From Gemmatimonadaceae bacterium (GTDB lineage Bacteria; Gemmatimonadota; Gemmatimonadetes; Gemmatimonadales; Gemmatimonadaceae): 64,000 nucleotides of DNA. Within the stretch, counting starts at the first letter, position 1, and each line of letters starts with the position of its first letter. Both the position numbers and the translations under genes were made by a program. The stretch covers positions 62,001 through 126,000 of the forward strand of contig JAIEMN010000032.1 of the NCBI GenBank assembly GCA_019752115.1. Reading direction: 5' to 3'. Positions 8,848 through 17,617 of the stretch are shown here, piece after piece. The notes under the pieces are model-generated. The model ran no database searches, was not told where the DNA came from, and saw only the letters and a list, made by a program, of their open reading frames with translations.

Positions 8848-10509
8848 ATGCGGCGGTTTGCTTCGATCCTGAGTGCGTGCGTGCTGAGTGCGGCGCCGCT
8901 CCTCGCCCAACGCCCGCTGACGATGGCCGGCCGCTCACCGGTGTACGCGCCGCGCGGCATCGTAGCCACCAGCCAGCCGCTCGCGTCGGCGGCGGGGCTC
9001 GAGGTGCTGCAGCACGGCGGTAACGCCATCGATGCGGCCGTGACCGCGGCGGCCGTGCTGAGTGTGACCGAACCGATGATGACCGGGATCGGCGGCGATC
9101 TGTTCGCGCTGATCTGGATCGCCAAGGAACAGAAGCTCGTGGCGCTCAACGCGAGCGGGCGCGCGGGTGCGCTCATGACGCGCGATGAACTGCTCAAGCG
9201 CGGACGGACGCGCAGCATCCCGCGTGGCGTCGAAACGATCACCGTGCCGGGCGCGCTCGCCGGATGGCAGACGCTGCTCACGACGTACGGCTCGAAGAAG
9301 CTCGCCGACGTACTGCAGCCGGCCATTCGCTACGCGCAGGATGGCTTTCCGCTCACGCCGGTGATCGCCGAGGATTGGGTCGGCCAGGAGACGTTCCTCA
9401 AGCGCGACAGCGGCGCGGTGGCGACGTTCCTGCCGGGCGGGCGCTCACCGAAGGCCGGTGAGTGGTTCCGCAATCCGGACTACGCCAGCACGCTCCGCAC
9501 GATCGCGCGCGATGGCATCGGCACCTTCTATGGCGGCCCGCTCGGGCAGAAGCTCGTGGCGCGCGTGCAGCAGCTCGGCGGTTTTCTCACGCTCGACGAT
9601 CTGAAGAAGAACCAGCCGACGTGGGTGACGCCGATGTCGGTGCCATTCAAGGGCTATCGCCTGTGGGAATTGCCGCCCAACAATCAGGGCGTCGCCGCGC
9701 TCGAGATGCTCCGCATCCTCGAGCCGTATGATCTCAAGGCGATGGGGCACAACTCGGCGGCGTACCTGCATCATCTCATCGAAGCGAAGAAGCTCGCCTA
9801 CGCGGACCTCACGCGGTTCGTGGGCGACGCCGATCATCTGGACATGCCGGCCGACCGCATGCTGAGCGAGGCGTTCATCGCCGAACGCCGCAGCCATCTG
9901 GATGCGACGAAGGCCATGACGCGGGTCGATCCCGGCCCGCTGCGCACGTCCAGCGAAACGATCTATCTCACCGTGGCCGACAGCGCCGGCAACATGGTGA
10001 GCTTCATCAATTCGCTGTACGACGAATTCGGCTCGGGGATCGTGGTGCCCGGGACCGGCTTTGCGTTGCACGATCGCGGCGCAGGGTTCACCCTGGAGCC
10101 GAACCTGCCGAATACCGTGGCGCCGGGGAAGCGCCCGTTTCACACGCTCATCCCGGCGTTCCTCACCCGCACCGAAGGTGGCAAGGAACGGCCGTTCATG
10201 AGCTTCGGCGTAATGGGTGGCGCCATGCAGGCCCAGGGGCACGTGCAGGTGGTGCTGAACATGCTGGTGTTCGGCATGGACGTGCAGCAGGCGATCGATG
10301 CCGCGCGCTTCCGCCATCTCAACGGCATGAACGTGGCGCTCGAGGCGCCCATCACGGACGGCGTGCGCAATGCGCTGCGCGCGATGGGCCATGTCATCAC
10401 CGACGAGCGCCAGACGCAGTTCGGCGGGGCCCAGGCGATCGTGCGGCTGCCTCGCGGGTGGGTCGGCGGGAGCGATCCGCGCAAGGACGGGATGGCCGTG
10501 GGCTACTGA
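8848..10509 (+). CDS. ggt: Gamma-glutamyltransferase
   Basis: 553 residues with an N-terminal signal peptide ending near LLAQR, as in periplasmic or secreted enzymes. The proenzyme is expected to cleave itself before the catalytic threonine. The matching residue is Thr371 in SSETIYLTV, followed by the small-subunit motif FGSGIVVPGTGFAL. The N-terminal family block NAIDAAVTAAAVLSVTEP is present. It transfers or hydrolyses gamma-glutamyl groups of glutathione and related peptides. Length is normal for the family. It ends about 60 bases from a convergent gene. Confidence 0.93.
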   Translation: MRRFASILSACVLSAAPLLAQRPLTMAGRSPVYAPRGIVATSQPLASAAGLEVLQHGGNAIDAAVTAAAVLSVTEPMMTGIGGDLFALIWIAKEQKLVALNASGRAGALMTRDELLKRGRTRSIPRGVETITVPGALAGWQTLLTTYGSKKLADVLQPAIRYAQDGFPLTPVIAEDWVGQETFLKRDSGAVATFLPGGRSPKAGEWFRNPDYASTLRTIARDGIGTFYGGPLGQKLVARVQQLGGFLTLDDLKKNQPTWVTPMSVPFKGYRLWELPPNNQGVAALEMLRILEPYDLKAMGHNSAAYLHHLIEAKKLAYADLTRFVGDADHLDMPADRMLSEAFIAERRSHLDATKAMTRVDPGPLRTSSETIYLTVADSAGNMVSFINSLYDEFGSGIVVPGTGFALHDRGAGFTLEPNLPNTVAPGKRPFHTLIPAFLTRTEGGKERPFMSFGVMGGAMQAQGHVQVVLNMLVFGMDVQQAIDAARFRHLNGMNVALEAPITDGVRNALRAMGHVITDERQTQFGGAQAIVRLPRGWVGGSDPRKDGMAVGY

Positions 10510-10572
10510 AGCCCGAGCTCGAATACCGGTGGCAGAGGCTTGATCTCGCACGGAGGCACGGCGACGCGCTCC

Positions 10573-11019
10573 TTACATCACGATACGCACGTCGATCCCG
10601 CCGATCGGGAGCGTGCAGTACCACGCCTTCTCAACCGTTACTGACTCGACGGGATAGAGTCGCCCGCCCTGCGCGAGTACGTCAGCGACGGTGATCTCCA
10701 CTTCAACCCGGGCTTCGGGGTGCGCCCCGGTGATGCCCTTCATCGCGCGGAGCTCCATCGTCTCCTGCCAGTTGGGCGTGGGCGTCTGCGCGAAGGCGAG
10801 CCCCTTGCCGAGTGATTCGGCCTGCACGAGATGACCGGCCCCATACACATCGACCACCGATTCCACCGGATGCGGATTGGCGTGCAACCGGAAGGAGTCG
10901 GATGTCCCCGCTGGCGCGAGCGACATGAAGACCGCCTCGCGATAGAGCCGGGTCTCGGGGGTGAGGCCGTTCTCGGCGAGGACGCGGAGGACCGCGTCGG
11001 GCGTGTGCGCAGCAGACAT
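10573..11019 (-). CDS. Hypothetical protein, last gene of a TetR-headed operon
   Basis: 148 residues with no signal peptide, membrane segment or recognised motif. It has a mixed alpha/beta pattern with a DVYGAGHLVQAESLGKGLAF segment. It starts only 17 bases after the membrane-protein gene on the same strand, so it is probably co-transcribed with the cupin and membrane genes under the TetR regulator. I do not recognise the family. Confidence 0.65.
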   Translation of the reverse strand: MSAAHTPDAVLRVLAENGLTPETRLYREAVFMSLAPAGTSDSFRLHANPHPVESVVDVYGAGHLVQAESLGKGLAFAQTPTPNWQETMELRAMKGITGAHPEARVEVEITVADVLAQGGRLYPVESVTVEKAWYCTLPIGGIDVRIVM

Positions 11020-11036
11020 GCGTCGAGGCTGAAGGA

Positions 11037-11786
11037 CTAGGGGCGCGAGCTGACGGCCACCGGCACATGCGTGAAGCGCTGCGCGATCGGCTGGCTGAGC
11101 CCCATGACAAACAGGGTCGCCACCAGCATAGCGGGATAGACGCGATCGCGCACGCCCGCCCGGCGATCAGACCAGATCAGACACCCCAGCCAGACGGCTC
11201 CGGCCGCCAAGGCAAAGTACGATCCCGCGATCGGGTCTACCTGAAACAGGCGCATGCACCACCGTCCAAGCCCCGGCGCCAAACCGATCAGCGAGGTGGC
11301 GGCCATCGCGCGTGCGTGGATCGCGGGGCGACGGACGTTCGCCACGGCCGTTGCGAATAGGCTGAGGAACAGGAGCAGCAGGCCGCTGTCCATGATCAGG
11401 AGGAACCACCCAATCTGACCCCCGCGCGGATCGGCCACGGCGCGCGCACCGGTGACCTGCAGCATGGGGAGGGCTGTGACGGTCATGGCCATCGCGAAGA
11501 GCACCCCCCAGAGCGCGAGTTGGCGGTGCGATTCGCGCCGGCGGCGCCGGATCAACTCGGCCTGGACGATGAGCACCACCAGCCAGCCGAGTGAGGCAAC
11601 GCCGTGCACCGCGTGCGCGACGTCCAGTGTTCCAAGCCGGCTGGTGATGGTGCGCTGGAAGCCGAGGAGCGTGGTCAACAGCACGACCGAGAGCCAGATC
11701 GTGGCGCGGTCATGGAGCGTACGCGCCCTGCGCCGGGTCGTGGAGTGTTCGGTGATGAGCGCGGGCGCCACGGCGGGAGCGGTCAC
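11037..11786 (-). CDS. Multi-pass membrane protein
   Basis: 249 residues with about six to seven hydrophobic helices, including a first helix near residues 30-45, then LGWLVVLIVQAELI, LWGVLFAMAMTVTAL, IGWFLLIMDSGLLLLFL and MLVATLFVMGLSQPI. Charged loops follow the positive-inside rule loosely. No transporter motif was recognised. Its ATG overlaps the stop of the upstream cupin gene by four bases (ATGA type), which indicates translational coupling. Role unknown; co-regulated with the cupin protein. Confidence 0.75.
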   Translation of the reverse strand: MTAPAVAPALITEHSTTRRRARTLHDRATIWLSVVLLTTLLGFQRTITSRLGTLDVAHAVHGVASLGWLVVLIVQAELIRRRRRESHRQLALWGVLFAMAMTVTALPMLQVTGARAVADPRGGQIGWFLLIMDSGLLLLFLSLFATAVANVRRPAIHARAMAATSLIGLAPGLGRWCMRLFQVDPIAGSYFALAAGAVWLGCLIWSDRRAGVRDRVYPAMLVATLFVMGLSQPIAQRFTHVPVAVSSRP

Positions 11787-12280
11787 GGACGATCCTCGGG
11801 ACCCATGGGTGGGCCCATGGTGGTCAGGCCAAACTCAGCGTCGAGGCTCAGCAACTGCTCCATCGAGGGCAGCCCACCCGGCGGCGTGACAGCGTCCATC
11901 GCTTCGAAGAAGCGGTCGAGTCCGGAGGGCGTCACGGCAATGAGCAGGCGTGCGTCGCGGTCGGTGAAGTTCTGATAGCGATGCGGCAAGCCGCGGCGCA
12001 GGTAGACCGAACCGCCGGCGGTGACGACGTGCCTAATACCATCAACCTCGAAGACCAACTCGCCGTCGAGCACATAGAACCATTCGTCTTCGCGACTGTG
12101 CACGTGCAGCGGTGGGCCGCTCATGGGCGGTGCATTGAGGTGAAAGACGGCGAGTTGGCTCGCACTGTCGGCACTGTTCACCAGGACGTGGGTGAGTTCG
12201 CCGACGATGTTGAGCGGGGCTCTGGTGCGCGTGGCGCCATGGGGGACGATGATGGGGGTGCTGCTGAGATGGTGAGACAT
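11783..12280 (-). CDS. Cupin domain protein
   Basis: 165 residues. A cupin beta-barrel is shown by its metal-binding motif 1 (HVHSREDEWFYVLDGE, with two His and a Glu) and motif 2 (RRGLPHRYQNF with a His). Such proteins may be small dioxygenases, isomerases or binding proteins; the reaction cannot be predicted. It lies 45 bases downstream of the tetR gene and overlaps the membrane-protein gene. Confidence 0.83.
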   Translation of the reverse strand: MSHHLSSTPIIVPHGATRTRAPLNIVGELTHVLVNSADSASQLAVFHLNAPPMSGPPLHVHSREDEWFYVLDGELVFEVDGIRHVVTAGGSVYLRRGLPHRYQNFTDRDARLLIAVTPSGLDRFFEAMDAVTPPGGLPSMEQLLSLDAEFGLTTMGPPMGPEDRP

Positions 12281-12325
12281 GAGGAACCCCTCAGGGGTCA
12301 GGGGGAGGGTTACAGGGAGTAGGCG

Positions 12326-12934
12326 TCAGGACTGCTTGGGGCGTTTGCTCGGCTTCGCCTTCGCGTCGGCCTTGGCGGCCGTGAGCACGGCGGTCATGGC
12401 GTGCACGGCGGCTTCGGCGGCGGCGGGGGCGCTGAGCTGGCCGCGATCGCGGAGCATCTGCCAGAAGGGGGCGCTGTAGATGGCGACGCACTGCGCGATG
12501 AGCTGATCCTGCTGACCCGGCGTACGGTGCACGAGCAGTGGGGCGAGGGCCTCGCGAAAGGCGGCGCGCCCTTCGGCGGATCCGTGCTGCGAATAGTTCG
12601 CGCGGGGCGCGGCGGCGAGCATGGCGCGCGTGAGCGCATTGTTGCGCTCGAACTGCGCGAAGAGCCCGCGCAGCTCCGGGATGATGGTCTCGAGCGTGCG
12701 GGGCCAGGTGGTGCCAGTGCGGTCGCGCAGCTGCTGCCATACGCCGCGCACGAGATCGCTCTGCGTGGGAAAGTGGCGATAGACGGTGCGCGCCGACACG
12801 CCGGCCCGTTCGGCCACGATTTCGTGGGAGAAGGGCGCCTCCGGCTCATCACGCAGCCGCTCGAAGGCGGCGGCGAGAATGCGCTCGACGGTATCGGCGC
12901 GGAGGCGGCTTTGGGGGGTGTCGGCGGCGCTCAT
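12326..12934 (-). CDS. TetR-family transcriptional regulator
   Basis: 202 residues. An N-terminal helix-turn-helix is visible (IVAERAGVSARTVYRHFPTQ, about residues 39-58), followed by an all-helical ligand and dimerisation domain. TetR proteins repress until a small molecule binds. A cluster of palindromes (12934-12968) overlaps its own start codon, so it probably represses itself and the three genes downstream. Confidence 0.9.
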   Translation of the reverse strand: MSAADTPQSRLRADTVERILAAAFERLRDEPEAPFSHEIVAERAGVSARTVYRHFPTQSDLVRGVWQQLRDRTGTTWPRTLETIIPELRGLFAQFERNNALTRAMLAAAPRANYSQHGSAEGRAAFREALAPLLVHRTPGQQDQLIAQCVAIYSAPFWQMLRDRGQLSAPAAAEAAVHAMTAVLTAAKADAKAKPSKRPKQS

Positions 12935-12968
12935 GTCAGCAAACTGACATGGTGTCAGTTTACTGTCA
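12934..12968. promoter_or_regulatory. TetR operator: overlapping palindromes
   Basis: TGTCAGCAAACTGACA (12934-12949), ACTGACATGGTGTCAGT (12943-12959, perfect 7-base arms) and TGTCAGTTTACTGTCA (12953-12968) overlap one another and the tetR start codon. The half-site is TGTCAG. The position and symmetry fit an autoregulatory TetR operator. Confidence 0.75.
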
Positions 12969-13049
12969 ATACGCTACCCACCGCACCACCGCGAACGCCG
13001 TGGCCCAACCATTGCCCATGTCGGGTTCGACCCTCACGCGGACCCGACC

Positions 13050-13436
13050 ATGACACTGACCACCGACCAGCTCGCGCACCTCGAACGGCGTCTCCGCGAG
13101 GAGCGCGAGTTGCTGCTCACGCCGCTGCGCGAGTTTGCCAAGACCGACGCCGCCCGGGATGCCGACGAACCGGCCGGCGACGCCTCCACGATGCCGCAGC
13201 ACATGGCGGATATCGGGACGGACACGCAGCAGGAGGAATTGGACGCGACCCTCGCCACGCGGCGCTCGGCCGAAATCGGACAGATCGATGACGCGCTCGA
13301 CCGCCTTGCACGCGCGCCAGAGGCCTTTGGCATCGACGAGCAGACGGGAGCACCGATTCCCTTCGAGCGTCTCGATGTCATCCCCTGGACGCGCGCCAAT
13401 GTCCCGCCGGCTGCACCGCCGGAATCGATGCGTTGA
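13050..13436 (+). CDS. DksA/TraR-like protein lacking the zinc-finger cysteines
   Basis: 128 residues. The N-terminal coiled coil (residues 5-100) carries QQEELDATLATRRSAEIGQI, typical of TraR/DksA proteins. It is followed by FGIDEQTGAPIPFERLDVIP, which aligns with the usual FGxCxxCGxxIPxxRLxxxP. The ligand cysteines are replaced by Asp and Thr, and the chain ends before the second CxxC. Family members bind the RNA polymerase secondary channel. A cysteine-free form could still do so, since such DksA paralogues are known. The gene runs divergently from the tetR operon. Confidence 0.8.
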   Translation: MTLTTDQLAHLERRLREERELLLTPLREFAKTDAARDADEPAGDASTMPQHMADIGTDTQQEELDATLATRRSAEIGQIDDALDRLARAPEAFGIDEQTGAPIPFERLDVIPWTRANVPPAAPPESMR

Positions 13437-13505
13437 CGCGCGGCAGCGCACCGGCGATGCTTCGAGTGGGGATCCGCGAGTCGCGTGCCCGCTCTCATTA
13501 CCAGG

Positions 13506-14186
13506 ATGCGCATGTCGCCGGCCCATCTGCCGTCATCGTCGCCCACCGCCAAGCCCGTCTGGCGCGGCCGGCTGCACCAGTGGGCCGCGATCTATGCCCT
13601 CGGCGCCGGCACGGCGCTCATCGCGCTGGCCCCGAACGCCACGGCGCGATTGGCCGGCGCGATCTACGCGCTGAGCCTGGCGCTGCTCTTCACGGTGAGC
13701 GCCACCTATCATCGCCTCGAGTGGCGCCCGGCGGTGCGGGCGTGGTGGCGACGGGCGGACCACGCCTCGATCTTCGTGCTGATCGGCGGGACCTACACGC
13801 CCATCGCGCTGCTCGGTGTTGGCGGCACGACCGGGACGCACCTGCTGGTCGCGGTGTGGATCGGCGTGGCGATCGGCGCGTCGCTCACCCTGTTCGTCCC
13901 CGGCGCGCCCAAGTGGCTGCGGGCGTTGGTGGCGCTCGCGGTGGGGTGGATTGCGGTGCCCTATCTGGGCGATGTGTATCGCGCGCTCTCGGCCACGCAG
14001 CTGACCCTCATCGTACTGGGCGGCCTCGCGTACTCGGTGGGAGCCATTGTGTACGCCACGCGGCGCCCGAATCCGAATCCGCAGGTGTTCGGGTACCACG
14101 AGGTCTTTCACGCGCTGACGCTCGTGGGCGCGGGGCTGCACTTCGTGGCGGTGGCGTTTGTGCTGCGGGTGAGCGGGACGGCCTGA
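13506..14186 (+). CDS. Hemolysin III / PAQR-family membrane protein
   Basis: About 226 residues with seven predicted transmembrane helices. Family signature residues are visible: SATYHR after helix 2, DHASIFVLIGGTYTP in the next helix, and GYHEVFHALTLVGAGLHF near the C-terminus. These place the three conserved histidines and the Asp that bind metal in PAQR proteins. The bacterial role is uncertain; a membrane hydrolase or lipid-homeostasis role is suspected for the wider family. GTG 13485, ATG 13506 and ATG 13512 are all possible starts. Confidence 0.87.
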   Translation: MRMSPAHLPSSSPTAKPVWRGRLHQWAAIYALGAGTALIALAPNATARLAGAIYALSLALLFTVSATYHRLEWRPAVRAWWRRADHASIFVLIGGTYTPIALLGVGGTTGTHLLVAVWIGVAIGASLTLFVPGAPKWLRALVALAVGWIAVPYLGDVYRALSATQLTLIVLGGLAYSVGAIVYATRRPNPNPQVFGYHEVFHALTLVGAGLHFVAVAFVLRVSGTA

Positions 14187-14238
14187 GCGGACGGTGCGCG
14201 TTGATCCGGCGTTAGTTGAGTCGGACAGTGCGTTGTAC

Positions 14239-14358
14239 CTGCCTTGCGGAGAGGCGGAGGAGCGGGGCAACGGAGAGGGGCGGCGCCGATGGGGCGCTTG
14301 CCCCGTTTCTGTTTGGGGTTCCTCCGTTGCCCCGCTCCCCCGCCCCTCCGCAAGGCAG
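14239..14358. repeat. Long imperfect inverted repeat between convergent genes
   Basis: Arms at 14239-14276 and 14321-14358 (about 38 bases each) are near-perfect reverse complements, both beginning CTGCCTTGCGGAG when read inward. The 44-base loop contains a smaller GGGGCG/CGCCCC-type fold. The hemolysin III and MFS genes converge on it. It could be a bidirectional terminator or a REP-like dispersed element. Confidence 0.7.
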
Positions 14359-14409
14359 TCACGCCGATCTCAGCGAACCGCACGGGGCCGTCTGGGCCCG
14401 CCCCGTGCC

Positions 14410-15798
14410 TCAGCGCTTGACCTGCAGCCGTGTGCTGAGCCCCATCATCGCCACCATCACGCCCGCGGCGGCGCCGTAGGCGACCTGCAGCCCGTGCAGC
14501 CCACCGCCGGTGCGATCGGCGAGGAAGCTCAACACGGCGACCACCATCAGGTTGCCGATCGCAATGCCGATGTTGACCAGGGCCTGGGCGGCGCTGCGTT
14601 CCTTGGCGCTTACCTCGTCGAGTACGACTGTGCGAAGCGTACCGCCCACCACGATGCCGACGCCGGCGCCGATGAACAGCGTGGCGAGCATGAAGATCCA
14701 GAACACGTCGGCACCGGCGGCGACCAGGGCGGAGCCGACCAGCAGCGTGCCGAAGCCGCAGAGCATCACGTTGCGCGCGCCGAGCCGGTTCTGAATGCGC
14801 CCGAACACGGCACTCGCGGCCGCTGAGCACAACACCAGCGGCAGGAGGAGCAGCCCGGCCTTGCGCGACGGCGTGTTGAACGCGGCCACGGCCACGCTCG
14901 AAATGAAGATCACGCTCCCCATGCCGAAGCCGGCGCCCACACAGAGCACCCATGTGGTGCGCAGCTGTCGCGACACGAAGAGCGTCATCGGCACGATGGG
15001 CTGGGCGGCGCGGCGTTCGATCAGCATGAGCACCGGCACGCCCACGGCGGCCATGGTGAGCAGGTACGGCCATGCGTGGATATTGAGCGTGATATCCACG
15101 GCGCGATTGATGCCCAGCGTGAGGCCGGCGAGGAGCAACGCGAGCACCGTGATCCCCGCGTAGTCGAAGGGCGGATGCTCGATGACCTGCGTGCGCCGCG
15201 GCAGCGCGCGCCAGCTCATGGCAAACACAATCGCCGCGACCGGCAGGTTGATCAGGAAGATCCACTGCCAGCTGGCCCAGACGAGCAGGGCCGACGCGAC
15301 GACCGGGCCCACCAGAAAGGCCATGCCGAAGGTGGCGCCGATGAGCCCGAGCACGCGGCCCCGCTGATCGGGTGGGAAGGTGTCACCGACCACCGAGCTG
15401 GCGGTGGGGGTGATGCCACCGGCGCTCAGCCCCTGAATGGCCCGCCCGAGCAGCAGCATGCCGAAGGTGGTGGAGCGCGCGATGAGCAGCGACCCCAGCG
15501 CAAAGCCGGCGATGTCCATCAGGTAGATGCTACGACGGCCGAACCGGTCACTCAGGTTCGCCATCAGCGCGGTGCTCGTGAGCGAGCAGAGGCTGAAGAC
15601 AATGGTCACCAGCCCGATCTGGCGATTGTCCACGCCAAAAGCGGCGCGGAGCGCCGGGATGGCCGGCGCGATGACGGCGGCGTCGAGGGCGGCCATGAAC
15701 ACGCCCACAAACAGCACCGTGAGAATGCGCTTGCGGGCGGCCGCTTCGGCGTCGGTCAGCGGGGGCGCCGCCGGCTGGAGTACGTCGGGTGCGGTCAT
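14410..15798 (-). CDS. MFS drug exporter (DHA2/EmrB-like)
   Basis: About 462 residues with roughly 14 transmembrane helices. Motif A of the major facilitator superfamily is present as LSDRFGRRSIYL, motif C-like GPVVASALLVW follows, and motif B-like RAIQGLSAGGITP is in the N-terminal half. These point to a proton-driven exporter of the DHA2 type. The ATG at 15798 (MTAPDV) is preferred over an upstream TTG at 15834, which lies next to the infA terminator. No regulator is adjacent. Confidence 0.87.
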   Translation of the reverse strand: MTAPDVLQPAAPPLTDAEAAARKRILTVLFVGVFMAALDAAVIAPAIPALRAAFGVDNRQIGLVTIVFSLCSLTSTALMANLSDRFGRRSIYLMDIAGFALGSLLIARSTTFGMLLLGRAIQGLSAGGITPTASSVVGDTFPPDQRGRVLGLIGATFGMAFLVGPVVASALLVWASWQWIFLINLPVAAIVFAMSWRALPRRTQVIEHPPFDYAGITVLALLLAGLTLGINRAVDITLNIHAWPYLLTMAAVGVPVLMLIERRAAQPIVPMTLFVSRQLRTTWVLCVGAGFGMGSVIFISSVAVAAFNTPSRKAGLLLLPLVLCSAAASAVFGRIQNRLGARNVMLCGFGTLLVGSALVAAGADVFWIFMLATLFIGAGVGIVVGGTLRTVVLDEVSAKERSAAQALVNIGIAIGNLMVVAVLSFLADRTGGGLHGLQVAYGAAAGVMVAMMGLSTRLQVKR

Positions 15799-15836
15799 GC
15801 GCCAAACGTAGCCGACCCCGCCGGAGCAATGCAAAA

Positions 15837-15862
15837 GGGGCCCCGTCCGAAGACGGGGCCCC
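15837..15862 (-). terminator. infA terminator
   Basis: A perfect 11-base-pair stem (GGGGCCCCGTC with its complement) around a CGAA tetraloop. On the minus strand it is followed by TTTT, about 20 bases past the infA stop. This is a strong intrinsic terminator. Confidence 0.85.
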
Positions 15863-15883
15863 CAAGTGCTCCAACGTGATCGA

Positions 15884-16099
15884 TTACTTGTGGCGGAAGG
15901 TGATCCGGCCGCGGCTCAAATCATACGGTGAGACTTCCACCGTGACCCGGTCGCCGGCCAGGATGCGAATGCGGAATTTCCGCATCTTTCCCGCCATGGT
16001 GGCAAGCACGTTGTGGCCGTTCTCGAGGGTGACGCGGAACATCGCACTGGGCAGCACGTCGTTCACTACCCCCTCGAATTCGATCATGTCGTCCTTCAT
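15884..16099 (-). CDS. infA: Translation initiation factor IF-1
   Basis: 71 residues forming a single S1-type OB fold. The sequence follows the family closely: [20 protein letters not shown], then [20 protein letters not shown] and [20 protein letters not shown]. It binds the A site of the 30S subunit during initiation. It is in tandem with the cold-shock gene 24 bases upstream rather than in a ribosomal protein operon, and is followed by a strong terminator. Confidence 0.97.
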   Translation of the reverse strand: MKDDMIEFEGVVNDVLPSAMFRVTLENGHNVLATMAGKMRKFRIRILAGDRVTVEVSPYDLSRGRITFRHK

Positions 16100-16123
16100 C
16101 GGGACTCCGGATCGAAGGACAGC

Positions 16124-16336
16124 TTAGCGGCCCATCTTGACGACGTTCTCAGCGGCCGGACCCTTCTGGCCCTGCACGATGTCGAATTCCACCTGCTCAC
16201 CTTCGGCCAGCGACTTGAAGCCGCTGCCCTGGATGGCCGAATGATGCACGAAGCAATCCTTCTGGCCGTTCGACGGCGTGATGAAACCGAAACCCTTCGC
16301 GTCGTTGAACCACTTCACAGTGCCGGTCGTACGCAT
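16124..16336 (-). CDS. Cold-shock protein (CspA family)
   Basis: 70 residues. RNP1 (KGFGFI) and RNP2 (DCFVHHSAI) motifs are present in a five-strand OB fold. It binds single-stranded RNA and DNA as an RNA chaperone. The ATG at 16336 is preceded on the minus strand by AGAGGAG, a good ribosome site. It heads a two-gene operon with infA, which links cold response with translation initiation. Confidence 0.95.
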   Translation of the reverse strand: MRTTGTVKWFNDAKGFGFITPSNGQKDCFVHHSAIQGSGFKSLAEGEQVEFDIVQGQKGPAAENVVKMGR

Positions 16337-16468
16337 ACGATGCTGCTCCTCTTCTGAAAACCTGGTATCAGTCGGAGCACCATTGCGATGCAAAAGCTAC
16401 CGACTCCACCTGCTCGTGATCGTCCCTCACGATGGGTCGCCATCACCTGATGGCTTGCGTTGCAACAA

Positions 16469-16494
16469 AAAAGGGCCCGCTCGCTGGCAGGCCC
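16469..16494 (-). terminator. Terminator after the HEXXH protein gene
   Basis: On the minus strand GGGCC and GGCCC arms (16490-16494 and 16473-16477) are followed by a run of six to seven T. It lies about 90 bases past the stop of the upstream minus-strand gene and before the cold-shock leader (16337-16468). No further gene is seen in this gap. Confidence 0.6.
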
Positions 16495-16581
16495 GGTCTG
16501 TCGGAACATGTCCACGCCCCTTGGGACGCGCTTCGCTGTAATGAACCCTAGCGGGGTGCCCACCGGGGCACAATGCGCAAT

Positions 16582-17547
16582 CTAAAGTTTCTCGGAAGAA
16601 CTTTTGGCCCGGAAACTGGCCGCGCTGCCGGGGGCGACCGCCCGGGCCTCCCGCTCGTACCAGCTCTGATACCCCGACCATCGGCGAGCGGTGGCCTGGT
16701 CGATCCAGTCCAGCGGCATCAGCCCGTCCAGCACCAGGAATCGCCCCAGGTGCCGGACCGGGCCGCCCCGGGCGGCCAACCAGTCGGACAGCGGCCCCCC
16801 GAGCAAGATGAGGTCGCGGGAGCGCTGGGCCAGATGGACCGCCTCATGGGTCAGGGTGGCGTGGCGCTCGGCGGGGCTCCGGCCGGTGGCATAGGCAATC
16901 GTCCCGAGATTGGCGTTCCCGGCCCGGAGGCAGGCCACCCCGGGCGGGCAGTTCACCCCGACGCTGAAGCGCGGGCTCCCGGTGCGAAAAACCGGCGCAC
17001 CCGTGGTCCCACTGGCTGCCCAATCCAGCTGCAGCCCCTCGCGCGACACCCCCCGCTCAACGAGCCCCCAGAGTGCCCCGCCCGACACGCGGACCCGCCA
17101 CCCGCCGTTTCCTGTCGTGTCGTGCTGGTGTTCCAGCAGCAGCGGGGAGAGCGGCAGCGTGACGTCGCCCAACAGCGGCGTGCCGCGACCGGCGTTGCGG
17201 GCCATGCTCGCCCCGATCGCGACCACCTGTGCGGTCGCGAGTCGCGCCGCGTCCGCCGACCAGGTGCTCACCGCGAAGCCACCGGCCATCACCGCGCCAC
17301 CGAGGGCACCGCGCCACACGGCCGGGCGGATTGGACGGCCGTCGTGCCAGGCGTGCACCCCGGCGACCCCGGCACCCAGCGCGACGTTGAGGCCGACCAC
17401 GGCGCCCATGGGGAGGCCACTCGTGTTTGCGCCCACGGAGTTGGCGGGAACCAGCGTTGCCTGCGCGCACGCGACGGACGCGTCCCTGATGAGCATCATC
17501 AGCGACAGGGCACCGAAGGCGAGACGGATACGGACACGGAGGCGCAT
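16582..17547 (-). CDS. Secreted protein with a HEXXH motif
   Basis: About 321 residues. A hydrophobic N-terminal stretch ending near ASVACAQA looks like a signal peptide. Residues 40-120 hold glycine/alanine-rich hydrophobic segments that could be membrane helices. H234-E235-A-V-H238 matches a zinc-peptidase HEXXH motif, and conserved-looking W and Y residues lie downstream. It may be a metalloprotease, but the third zinc ligand is not obvious and I do not recognise the family. The start at M7 of the open frame (17547) is used. Confidence 0.6.
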   Translation of the reverse strand: MRLRVRIRLAFGALSLMMLIRDASVACAQATLVPANSVGANTSGLPMGAVVGLNVALGAGVAGVHAWHDGRPIRPAVWRGALGGAVMAGGFAVSTWSADAARLATAQVVAIGASMARNAGRGTPLLGDVTLPLSPLLLEHQHDTTGNGGWRVRVSGGALWGLVERGVSREGLQLDWAASGTTGAPVFRTGSPRFSVGVNCPPGVACLRAGNANLGTIAYATGRSPAERHATLTHEAVHLAQRSRDLILLGGPLSDWLAARGGPVRHLGRFLVLDGLMPLDWIDQATARRWSGYQSWYEREARAVAPGSAASFRAKSSSEKL

Positions 17548-17617
17548 TTCCCGGACGACGGCCACGCCGGGCCCGTCGTCACGAGGGTTTTCCTCACACG
17601 CGGGCGATGGCCGCGCG

